Shown here: positions 35,961 to 47,920 of the stretch, one piece after another
How the letters are laid out: each line of letters opens with the position of its first letter
Position numbering within the stretch: position 1 is the first letter of the stretch
Source of the DNA: Sipunculus nudus
Taxonomy: Eukaryota > Annelida > Sipuncula > Golfingiida > Sipunculidae
Assembly: GCA_026874595.1 (NCBI GenBank)
Contig: CM049309.1
Location: forward strand, 22,611,033 to 22,675,032
Direction of reading: 5' to 3'
Length of the DNA: 64,000 bases
Position numbers and translations under genes: made by a program
The notes under the pieces: generated by a model
Told to the model about the DNA's origin: nothing
The model's input: the letters and a program-made list of their open reading frames with translations, nothing else
Databases searched by the model: none

Positions 35961-38900
35961 ACTGACAAAACCACCATATTCACACTTTGTGATTCGTATT
36001 GATTAAATATAATACCTTTAAAATCCAATTTTTTTCCCTTCACAAAATTCTTGTTCACCTTCTAAAATCTCACTCAGACTCTTCCATAAACTTCGACTCT
36101 TTTTGCAAATCCAGAACAAATGACAAATTGTTTCAGACTCTGTCTTACAAAAGAAACATGAAGCATCTGTCTGTTTTTTAATTTTAACCAGGAAAGGATT
36201 TAGAGTCAATTTTCTGTGTAAAACTCTGAACTGAAAGTATCTGAGCTTGCTATCGATTGTAATTGTATATATCTCTTTAAAGGACTGCATTATATATTCC
36301 TCTGTCACACCTAGTTCTGCCTTCAATTTATTGCATATATAACAAGGTTCTGCAGATATAGTTTTCAGAACCTTTACATAAATTTGCTTTAAAAAGTTTG
36401 ATTATTTAATATTTGAAGAAATTTTATTCAGCCAATGGAAAACTTCGCGTCGCTTCCTGTACTCTGCCAACCCTCTAACTTCAAAGTCAGTATCTTAATT
36501 ACATCCATAGTATACTATTAAGATATCTCTAAAATTCAATAGAACACACACATAATCAACTAAGATTAAAATACAAAAGCAAGGGCCTTGCCAAGAAAAT
36601 TTGTCTTTCTTGAGCATCTACTAGTTACAAAAAGAGTGCGAAAAATGTAATTTAGAGTCTTGTACCAACATAAATAATACAAGAAATAACAACAACAGTA
36701 ATTACCCATCTTCCAGACAGTCTCGTAAGTCTGAAATAAAACATGACGTCCTGTTTCCGTCGTAATGCTGTGCCGTGTCAGATGGCTTGTTTGTGAAGGC
36801 GATAATAAGTTACACACATAAGAATAAGAGAGTCTCTCCTACGCAGAGGAAATACCCGGGTAATCCCCAGACTGGTACCCCGCTCCATCATGTTTGGCTA
36901 AGGGCCAGAATAGAGCGGGGCACCAGTCCCGGCAGGCCCCGGCACTCCCCGGCAATAGTCAGTCTCTAATTCCCGAAGGTAGACGAAGCTTTCCGACTAG
37001 CGTTTCTGTCACTAGGCTGCACGTGTGGCGGCAAACCGCGTGCTCGTAATCACACTAGCTCCTACTGGATTTGGATGTATGACGTGTGTTAACGCGTCAA
37101 AACCGGCTCACCTGCATGTTTGTTAATAAGAAACGTCATAATGTAACAAGCTTTAGGCCGAAGTTGTTTGATATGGCACCTCTGCACCCTCGATGAAAAG
37201 TTTTCCATGCCAAAATCTTGAACGTTTCTTTTGTTTGAAGGCCTCAGCCATTTGTGCTTTGGCCTGACGTTTCAGTCGGTAATCACGCGCTGTGAGGTCC
37301 TCAAACAGACGCAATGGTCCCTTGTTCATTGCGGTTTTTGCTCCTTTGACCAACGCATTTCGGACTGGGCGACTGAAAAGTCTCGCTATTATGTGTCGAG
37401 GAACACCAGTTTTTTGTACGCCAACTCTGTGTACATTTTCCAGCATATCTGTGATGCCCTGCATCGTGGTTTCCCCCAATAATTTCTCTCTTGCTATAAT
37501 TTCAGCTACAATTTTTTTACAGTCCTCGCTTTTGTTTATCTTTCACTCCTGATATCCTTATGTTATATTCACGTGAGTGTCTTTCAAGTTCATTCAGTTT
37601 ATTCTCCATATTTTCTTCAAGTTTTTTAATTGTTTGGACAGATTCATATTTTCTTTTACCAGGTTCTCCACGTCACATTTAAATGTTTCATTTTTTGACA
37701 AAACACTTTCCAGCCGTTTTTCCATTTCACTTATTGACCCTTGTGAATGTTATAAACTGTCATCTAGTTCTTCAACCTTCTTTTCTGATGTTTTACTTTC
37801 AGAGACTAAATTTGTGACCTGGTTCTCTAATTTTGCTACTTTATCTTCTAATTTCCTTTCAAATTTGTGAAATGCTTCTAAGATTGCCTTAGTTGAATCA
37901 TTTACTGTTTTTGCTATATACTGTTGGAGCGTGGCACTGGGGGATGGACTCGGTTCACCGGGAAGGGTTTGCTCACCTGGATCGTCGTCCGACATGACCC
38001 CTTCAGTGTGGTCATACTGACTCTGCTCCTCATTTTCTCCCTGTTCACTGACAAAACTATCCAGAGTATTATTCCCTTTACTGTCCTTTTGTTTATTCTT
38101 CCTATTTCTTGGCATTTTTAAACAGTTTCTGTCCTGGTAATCCTGAAAAACACCTGTTCAATAATCGTCACTACCAGAGCTCAAGCATAGCGTGTCTGCT
38201 CACTGCGCCATGTCAACCGGAAGTCCATATATGGATTTCTACTGGGAAAGCCTGGGGATGTGACGGGGAAATGTCACAGGTTTATTTTTTATTACTTTTG
38301 CAAGATAATGGATTCTTTCAGTGTAATGCATGGATATACATATATATAATATACCCAGTTTCTTGAGATTAATTTAATGCAGAATGTGTTTACTAAAATC
38401 CCAAGTTCGTTGTATGACACTAATAATAATTTCCACATTTTCCGAGTAACAGTTGCAGAGAGAGTGAATGTGTCATCAGAAGACTTACAGTTATACACGA
38501 CTTTCGGTTTGGCGGATGAGCCGATGTTATCGAACCTGCAACAAGAGCACGCCGGACAGATCGAGCGACTGTTAACAATATTCAGACAGGTACAGCAAAA
38601 ACTTAAACAAGCTTCTCTTGACAATTATAAGAAACTAATTCAGCTGTTGGGTTATGAACGCAAGGACCTCTTCGTGCCGAAGCTGCCTTGCAAGTGGTCA
38701 GGAAAACCGATGTTACGTCAGGAGGCGGATGGGGAGTGTCCTGACGCCGTGTTTCAGGAGGTCATTACGACCTTCGGACGTTGTTATACGTTTAACGCCA
38801 AGCACGGGGATTATCTGAAGCAGATCCGAGCGGGGACTGGACAAGGCTTGACCATGTGGCTGACCATACAACAAAATGAGTACTCAGGTAGGACCACATA

Positions 38901-41900
38901 CAAAAAAATAACTACTCTAAGGAAATGCCGCTGCTATTTTTTTACGCTCCTCCCGCAGAGGTTACATACCGCAGTCGTCCCAGATCTCCTGTTGTTTTAA
39001 CCGCTGCTCTTCCTTCCACCAGAGGTTGTTTCAATGAACCTCTTCCTGATAGGCATTGTGAGGCGGCCGGGACTACTTGTCTCAGCCGTCAAACTTTTAT
39101 TACTTTCAAGGAAACACTTTCTGTTTACATTTAACATGCTCATGTCTGCAAAATATTACTTATTTCATGAAGTTTTTACCAGAAAAACTACCATGTTTAT
39201 GTAATTTATCTTGAAACAATTCTTAGCTAACATATCTGAATAGACTTTTACACTCTTTTCTACATTTACAATTACGCCAGCTGTGTATTAAGAAGCCCAC
39301 AAACCTTAGTCGTACTCTTTTATACGACCGATTTTTCGTTTCTAAAAAAAAATAGACTTAGGACAACAATTTGTTCTTTCTTGTGACAAAACAATAACAG
39401 TTAAGTCATGCATATTTTATTTTTAAATCACAGTTCCTTGCTAGGTTAAATATACATTTACATATAAGACGAATTTAATACAAATATATATCAGTTTACT
39501 TAATGTTGCTGCCATATCCGAACCTCATTATGTTGAGAAGAGGTAATCCGTTACATGTTGATATTTCAGAAAATCTCGACTTTGGTAACACTCAGGAGGG
39601 TCTTAAAGTGTTAGTCCATTCTTCTGGAGAGTTCCCCATGGTGTCTTCACAAGGATCCGCCGTCAAACCAGGGGTCCATACCTACGTCTCCATTGAATGG
39701 ACTAAAGTAAGTATTCCTGACAGGTTTCATTACATTCTGGTTATATTTGCTCTAATTATATAAGAACGAGTTGTTATGTTTTATTAATGTATCACTTGTC
39801 TTAAAACCCAATAAATATTGCAGCCTTTGCCAGGTTTTGGTAAACAAAAAGTTCAAGTTGATATTTCCGGTTCTGCTTTTTTTCACAGATAAAAGTAAAT
39901 AAACGTCCCCGTCTCTGCTGTTTTTGTTACACAGAAAGTTTTAGTCGATATATAATTTCCAGCACTGTTTTTTTACACAAAAAAGTAAATAAACATTACC
40001 GTCTCTGCTGTTTTTGTTACACAGAAAGTTCAAGTTGATATTTCCGGTTCTGCTTTTTTCACAGATAAAAGTAAATACGCGTTCCCGTCTCTGCTGTTTT
40101 TGTTACACAGAAATTTTTAGTCGATATATAATTTCCAGCACTTTTTTTTTTTTACACAAAAAAAGTTAATACGCGTTCCCGTCTCTGCTGTTTTGTGACA
40201 CAGAAAGTTTAGTTGATATTCCTGGTTCGGTTTTTCTTGACACAAAAAGGTTAAAAACATTCCCGGCTCTGCTGTTTTTGTTACACAGAATGTTTAAGTT
40301 AATATATCCGGCTCTGTTTTTTCACATATAAAAGTAAATAAACATTCCCGTCTCTGTAGTTTCTGTTAACAGAAAGTTTAAGTTAAAATTCCCGAAATGC
40401 TTACATGTTGGGTGATGCTTCAAATGTTACTTGTGTATTTAAGCAATTTAATGCTTCCAGTATCAAAACGCTCGTCCTCGGTGGGGTACGTGTGTGGATA
40501 CAAAGTTGGAGTACCACAAGGCGTACAGCCGTGAAGCGTGTGAAAAGGAATGTTACGTCAGAACCATACAAAAGAACTGCCGGTGTCGACCTGTATCGCT
40601 GCCTGGTGATCGTAAGTATCAATGTCAGTAAACCAATCTAACCAAGGTAACAAAAGTTCCCAAAAGGGCTCGATGTTTACTCTTCATTTTTATGGATCTA
40701 TGCTAAAGAGAGATTATTTTCATCAAACAGCAAATAAGAGTATTTACGCTATGATGGTGGAACACCCTTTTTCACCAGCCCCTGTTTCTAATAGATAGCA
40801 TGCAAGCAAGCTCACTTCCTCCACCATATATAAATAGAAGTTAAATTTCAGATAAAGTTAAAGGTCATATAAATCTCTGTCTCCTATTTATTTTTTCGTT
40901 CCTATTCCTCGTAATGTAACATAATTCGCCCGTGGATTCAATGAAAACCTTCTTATACTGTTTTTTACTTTCCGTTTATCGAGTAACATAAAAACAATTT
41001 GATTACAAAATCGGCATTTTGCTCAATACATTTGTTTGTAATTAACATAGCTGTACCATATACTTTTAGCAAATGTTCCAGTCTGCACTCCTGTGGACAT
41101 GTTGGAATGCGTGCTGCCCACAGAAGGTAAACGTGATCACAATTATAAAGCCTAGAGTTTTAGTTATCTGCTCACCGTAGATTCAGCCTGCCGATGAGTC
41201 ATTACTTGTACCAGTTCACTGCTAAACCACACAATGTCAAACGCATCAAACTTTAAACAACTTCTCCACCCTGTGGCTTAAAAACTACAGATAAATTAAA
41301 AAACTTTTGGAGACAGGAATGAGACATGTATTTAAGACCTACGCATGATGTCAAGATGGATATGTACTATATTGACAGCAATGATATCAACATGTTGACG
41401 TCATAATAACTTAAGTATAAAAGACCTGGGGTCTCCAGAAGCGTTTTCTTATTTAGTATAAAAAAAAGAAACAACTGACCATGACGAAATACTGGAGACG
41501 ATACAAGCTATCGGAAACCGGCAAGTGCTCAGCTATGTGGCAGACCCTTTTATATTATAAAATTATATTTGTTGCAGTATCTCCAAAAAATTACAATGAA
41601 TTTCAGGGAAATTTTGCGGATCATGTCATTGTCACATGTATGCGCTCTACTTGTACGTCTGCAAATGGCACTTACGCTGGCGGAATCAGTCGTGTGTTAA
41701 CCACTTGTTGAAACATTGTTTACACTACATTTAACATTAACCAGTTATCAAATTGAACCATTACGGACCCGCTTGACAAGCGGAGCCCTATAGTGATCAC
41801 CGTGTCTGTCCGTCCTTCCGTCCATACTTCCTTCCGTACTTCCGTCCTTCCATCAGTGACACTTTTTTCGCGCGCGGTAACTCAACAACAACATACTGCA

Positions 41901-44900
41901 GCTTTCCCAAATTCACAGGGATTATTTGTACCTATAAGGGCTCCACACCTATTGAATTACAGACATGTCGGAATTCTAATATGGCTGCCACAGCCCAATT
42001 GCCGATTTTCTTTCGCACGCAATAACTCAACAACAACCTACTGCAGCTTTCCTAATTTCACAGGGATGATTGGTACCTATGACGGCTCTAGACCTGTCGA
42101 AATACAGACTTGTATGAATTCCAATATGGCTGCCACAGCCCAATTGCTGATTTTCTTTCGCACGCGATAAATCAACAACAACCTACTGTAGCTTTCCTAA
42201 ATTCCCAGGGATGGTTGGTACCTATGACGGCTCTAGACCTGTCGAAATACAGACTTGTCGGAATTACAATATGGCTGCCACAGCCCAATTGCTGATTTTC
42301 TTTTGCACGCAATAACTCAACAACAACAAACTGCAGCTTTGCCAAATTCACAGGGATGATTGGTACCTATAAGGGCTCCAAACCTCTTGAATTACAGAAC
42401 TGTCGAAATTCCAATATGGCTGCCACAACCCAATTGCTGATTTTCTTTCGTGCGTAATAACTCAACAACAACATACTGCAGCTTTCCAAAATTCACAGGG
42501 ATGGTTGGTACAAATGAGGGCTCCATGCAGACCTTTTGAATTACAGACCTTTTGGAATTCCAATATGGCCGCCATAGCCCGATCGCTGATTTTCTTTCGC
42601 ACATGATAAATCAACAACCTACTGCAGCTTTCCCAAATTCACAGGGATGATTGGTACCTAAAAGGGCTCCAGACCGATTGAATTACAGACCTGTTGAAAT
42701 TCCAGTATGGCCGCCACAGCCCGATCGCTGATTTTCTTTCGCACTCAATAACAACAACCTACTGCAGCTTTCCCAATTTCACAGGGATGATTGGTGCCTA
42801 TGCGGGCTCCAGACCTATTGAATTACAGACTTGCTGAAAATCAAATATGACTAACAGACTACATTGGGTGATTTTTTATTGCACACATTATTTCAGACAT
42901 ATCTTCTGTAATATCATTTGATTCAGTAGAATTTTTTACCTCATGCATATGGATAAAAACCTGTTTCTGTTTGTCATATTTTTCAAATTTAACTTAATTT
43001 TTCATCCATATGTAAACTAGTCCAGCACTAGCAGGAACGCGGGGCCCTCAGAGGAACATTGTCCGACCACATCTAGTTTCACCTGGTATCCTCGTCATTT
43101 TACAGTATTTGGTACCATTCCATTTGTACCTTACTGTTACTAAACATACAGTTACGCATAACAGATTTATTACAGCAGTGTTTCTGTATAATTCCTCGAC
43201 CTCCACCGGCATTTCTTCTTTTAATTTCAGCATTATATACCTCTAATTCCTTGACCTGTCAACACGACTGTGGCCTGGCCTGTGTCCAGGACGAGTACCG
43301 TGTACAGCTCTCGTACGCTGACATCACCAGCAGACATATTGAACGCCAGCTCAGCCTCCTCGTCAACACCACGCAGGAATACTTCAGGTCAGCACGTTAT
43401 CAAGGTGTCTCCACTTGGCGCTAACTGATATGGGCCGAGCTTGTTGTAGTTGCGGATCCAGGGTGGGGTAGAGGGCGTAAGTTTCCGGGTTCTCCCCCTT
43501 TCAGCCGCAGCATTCTTTTTTAGCTCAGCTGACTTTCAGTCATGCTGGGCTATAGCGATGGGTCTTTGTCCGTCGTCCTTCCGTCTGTCCGTCCGGCCGT
43601 CCGGCCGGCCGTCCGTCCGTTAGCAGGGCACAAATCGTAACCGTAGGGGCAAGGGCCATGAACCCTATGCAGTCTTAGAGGTTATAAAAAGATCTCCTTG
43701 CAAACCTGAAATTAGGTCACTGCGACCTATATTCTCAATGTTATGGGGTGTGTTTGCACCCCCCAGAAATAACTCTTTTAGACAAAATTTTCATCCCAAA
43801 CCTTCCATCTTTCACATACAGCTCACCTACCAACAGGGGAAGAACCATAATTTTTTTTATGTCAAAAGGTCAAAGGTCAAGGTCACAGGAGCCTCTTCTT
43901 TGAAAAGCCTGAGGATGCATTTTAAGCCAACCCTTTCATCCCAATTCTTTGATCTTTCACATATAGCTCACCTACTAAGTTGGAGAAGAATCCTATAGAT
44001 TTTGAGGTCACAAGGTCAAAGGTCAGGGTCACAGGATCCACTTCTTTGAAAAGGTTGTGGACACATTTCAAGCTAGACTTTTCATTCCAAAGCTTCCAGC
44101 ACTGATATCGCTTCTCTGCCAACAGGGGAAAAGACCTGTTGATTTTGAGGTCAAAGGTCAAGTTCACAGCACCCACTTCTTGCGTGGAGTCATTTTCAGG
44201 CAAACTTTTCAATCTGTACCTTCCATCTGTCATATATGGCTTACCTACCAATAAGGGAAGAAGCCTATTGATGTTGAGGTCAAAGGTCAAGGTCACAATA
44301 TTTAATTGTTCTAAATGCTTGTTAGCATATTTCAAGTGTAACTGTTCAACCTAAACCTTCAGTCTTTCACATATGCCACATCTATGCATCACTCAGTTTG
44401 ACTCAAACTTCATATTTATGGGTCTTTTTGCTTGAATAAATAACTTATTGATTTTGGGGTCAGCTGGTCAGCAGGTTAAAGGTTGCAGGTCAAAGTTATT
44501 CACCCATTGGTTGTCAAGTAATTACACCAGATTTAAGTAGTAAGTAGTTACCCATCATTTAGAAAGAATCCAGTTGATATGTGGGCAAAAGGCCAAGGTC
44601 ATAGGTCAGGGATGTTCACAATTACTTATTTTATAGACCATCTCTATTTTTCTTGTAAATATAACCATCCCACTCCAGCTGGTACATCTCCCTGTGTGGC
44701 TGTAATTGTGAGTGACACTGGTGACATATGACTCCCTTTTGTATCAGCCTATTAAGTGAAGGCTCAGTGATAAGTACCTCGTTACACCATAACAAAAAAA
44801 CTGTTGTCGGAATGCTTCAGCCAGGCATTAAGACTATGAGAGTATAGTATTAATGTTTAGCTACTTAATTATAAGATGATGGGGACATTTTGCAGTTTAT

Positions 44901-47876
44901 TTTATGGAATCCTAGCAATAATCTGAATATTTCAATATATATCACCACATATAAAAGCAAGAATTTGTTCTCATAATATGTGGATGTGTACCTTAATTTA
45001 GGATGGCTTTTTGTTTTATTTCAAGACTCTTAGTCATGCTTTCTGCATTTCTTTTCTTTCAGGTTTGGCAGTTTACCTACCCTGCTGACCCCATTGAAAA
45101 GCAGAGTGATAATAAAAAATATTGGACTTAAACTTTTAACAATTGCATATCTATAAATCTGATATGAGGGCCTGGACATGCCTTTTGCATTATTTTGGGC
45201 ATTCATTACTGGATAATTTGCCCCAAGTTTGGTCTCTTATTGGAGAATGTGGGATATCAAATGGCATACTTGTCAGAAATCCATTATGTCTGCCAGTTAG
45301 CCACCTAATTCTTTCTTCAGTGCAGTTTTAGTAATTTTTCTTTAATGTTTGGTCCGATTTAGAGAATGTTTGTTGTCTGATTTTAGACTTGTCAGAAGTC
45401 CAATATGGCCACCAGGCAACCATCTTTTAATTCCTTTTGATCATATTATCTCAAGAACAGTTAAAGTGAATGCAGTTGGATGTATATTTATGTAATCTTG
45501 TAAAGGATTGGGTCAAATATTTCTGATTAAATATTACCATCATTTATAAAAGTGAAGTACAGTTGGCTTGTATTGAATAAAATTTCATACAGAAGCACCT
45601 GTTTCTCAATAATTCTTGCATGTATTTCCTTGATTTTTTCTATATATTTTGATCTTATATTTGCCCTTTGTGGTGTTCCTTTTGAGACTGACAGGTTTCA
45701 AGCAAGCTGTTGGAATAGTTCCTGATAGCTTAACAATCATGCATTTTCCTCAGACCATCAATTCACTGTGTTTTAACCAGACATAGGTGATATATATTTC
45801 TGTTGTCATAGGAAATTGTCAACAAATTTGCAAATTGGTTCTTCAAAATTTGACTGGAAGTTGTGAATCTCAGTCCATGATGTCACAGGTCATGCTTGTT
45901 TTACAAGACCTTTAGTCATGCTTTCTGCATTTTTTTTCTTTCAGGTTTTGCAGTTTACCTACCCTGCTGATCCCATTGAAAAGCAGTGATAATAAAAAAT
46001 ATTGAACTTACACTTTTTACATTTACATATCTATAAATCTAATTTGAGGGCCTGAAAATGCCTTTTGAATTGTTTTGGACATTCATTACTGTAACATCCT
46101 TTGGAGAATTTGCTACAAGTTTGGTCTCTTATTGGAGGATGTGTGATATCAAATGTCAGACCTGTCAGAAATCCATTATGTCTGCCAGTTAGCCACCTTA
46201 GAAATCCTTTTGTCAGTGCAGTTTCAGTGATATTTAGTTCAGCTGACTTTTAGTCATGCTGTGCTATAGCGATGGGTCTTTGTCTGTCGTCCTTCCGTCT
46301 GTCCGTCTGGCCAGCAGTCCGGCCGTTAGCAGGGCACAAAATTGTAACTGTAAGGGCTAGATACATGAATCCTATGCAGTCTTAGAGGTTCTAAAAAGAT
46401 TTCCTCGCAGATCTGAAATTAGGTCACTGTGACCTATATTCTCTGAGTTACGGGGTGTGTTTGCACCTCCCAGAATTAATTCTTATAGCCAAAATAATCA
46501 TCCCAAACCTTACATGTCAATAGAGGATCAAACCTTTTGATATTTAGGTCTTAAGGTCAAATGTCAATGTCACAGGACCAGCTTCTTGAAAAAAGTTGTG
46601 GCTGCATTCCAAGTCAGACTTTTCATCACAAACCTTCCATCTTCCATGCAAGCATGATCAGATACCATAAGGTATACAATCAGGCTTTAAATACAGGTCA
46701 TGCTTGTCAGCTGAGCGTCATGACCCATGGGTCACTTGTTTAAGGGTTTCTGACCGCCTTATGCGGTCCTTTACCGGACCCGACGACCTTTCTAAGGTTT
46801 TCTAAATTGTCTTCCAGTTATACCCCCTCCACATTTTACTAAATTCCGGATCCGTCCTGTAACCCAGGGACCTCGGCCTGCTACCAAAATTATACCACCA
46901 AACTGATTTCATTTTGACCAGTTAAGCTAAATCCTGAGCGTATTTTGATCAATAAAATGTTAAATCAAAGTTTTTAAAACTCAGGTACATTTTGATTTAT
47001 GTGCCTGACGCACTCACATTTTACTTTCTGAACCAAGTTACTTCAAAATAGTATACAAGTACAACAACCAGCTTACAGTCTGTCCTGTGGCCAAGCAAAT
47101 TCGAATGAAACTGTCAGATTTGAATATGATATAATGTTGAATCATGGCAATGAATCTCCCGTGTTAACGTCTTCGTTAATATGGTATCCTCTGTAACTTA
47201 TTATTAAAGGTTATATATTCAATTACCTTATGTTTATCAATGTTAAACCAGCAATGACCCACTTAAATTGAATAGACAAGAGCACAATATAATATGTTTT
47301 ATGGTTCCTAATTCGGACCTTTAAGTTTTTCTAGCCCAGGGCTTCCAGTTGTTTATTCCAACACTGGTCAATGCTTCTTTGTCAGAATTCATATAAACTT
47401 GTATAGAATATACATTTGTAGCATGTGAACCCCTGTAATCACTGTCCAGTGTCAATAAAATAAAATTAACTTGTATTTGAACCTTTCAGGAGCTATCATA
47501 TAGTATTTTATTTTTGTTGAGCGGCAGTTTGCTTGACAAGTATATAGTACGGAAGGCAGTTTTGCAACAAAATTGTATACAAAATGAGAGCATAGTTGTC
47601 TATGGGGGATATTTTCTAACACTTTACAAATTGGCAAACTTGCGGTGCTTTGTTGTGTGTGTTACCTGTCCATACAGACAAAACCATCATCATACCGTAA
47701 TCTGTTTCTTTTGGTAAGCCTCTCGTTTCATCTTTTTTTTACAGTGAGAATACAATATTTACCATTTTTGTTGCAGAAATAACTTCATCTGCCTTGATTT
47801 GTTCTATCCGAAGATGGCCTACACGTATATTCACCAAAAAGCCAGTACAACATTCCCACAGTTATTAGGTAAGACT

Positions 47877-47920
<44 letters not shown>

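Larger units (their letters stand above)
35568..38240 (-). mobile_element. L1-like non-LTR retrotransposon in intron 2, with 14-bp target duplication
   Basis: A perfect 14-bp direct repeat 'atatatggatttct' flanks the insertion (35568-35581 and 38227-38240). On the - strand the element starts at 38226 with 'ggacttccggttgacatggc', has an ORF1 (38115-37153), an ORF2 3' fragment (about 36400-36018) and ends in a poly(A) tail (T-rich on + at 35581-35602). At about 2.65 kb it is much shorter than a full L1-type element, since most of ORF2 is missing. The perfect duplication suggests fairly recent insertion. It is antisense to the host gene. Confidence 0.88.

Noticed and set aside
37924-38366. + strand frames over the L1-like 5' end
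   Set aside because: Antisense to ORF1 and its 5' UTR; they cross the insertion boundary and have no homology.
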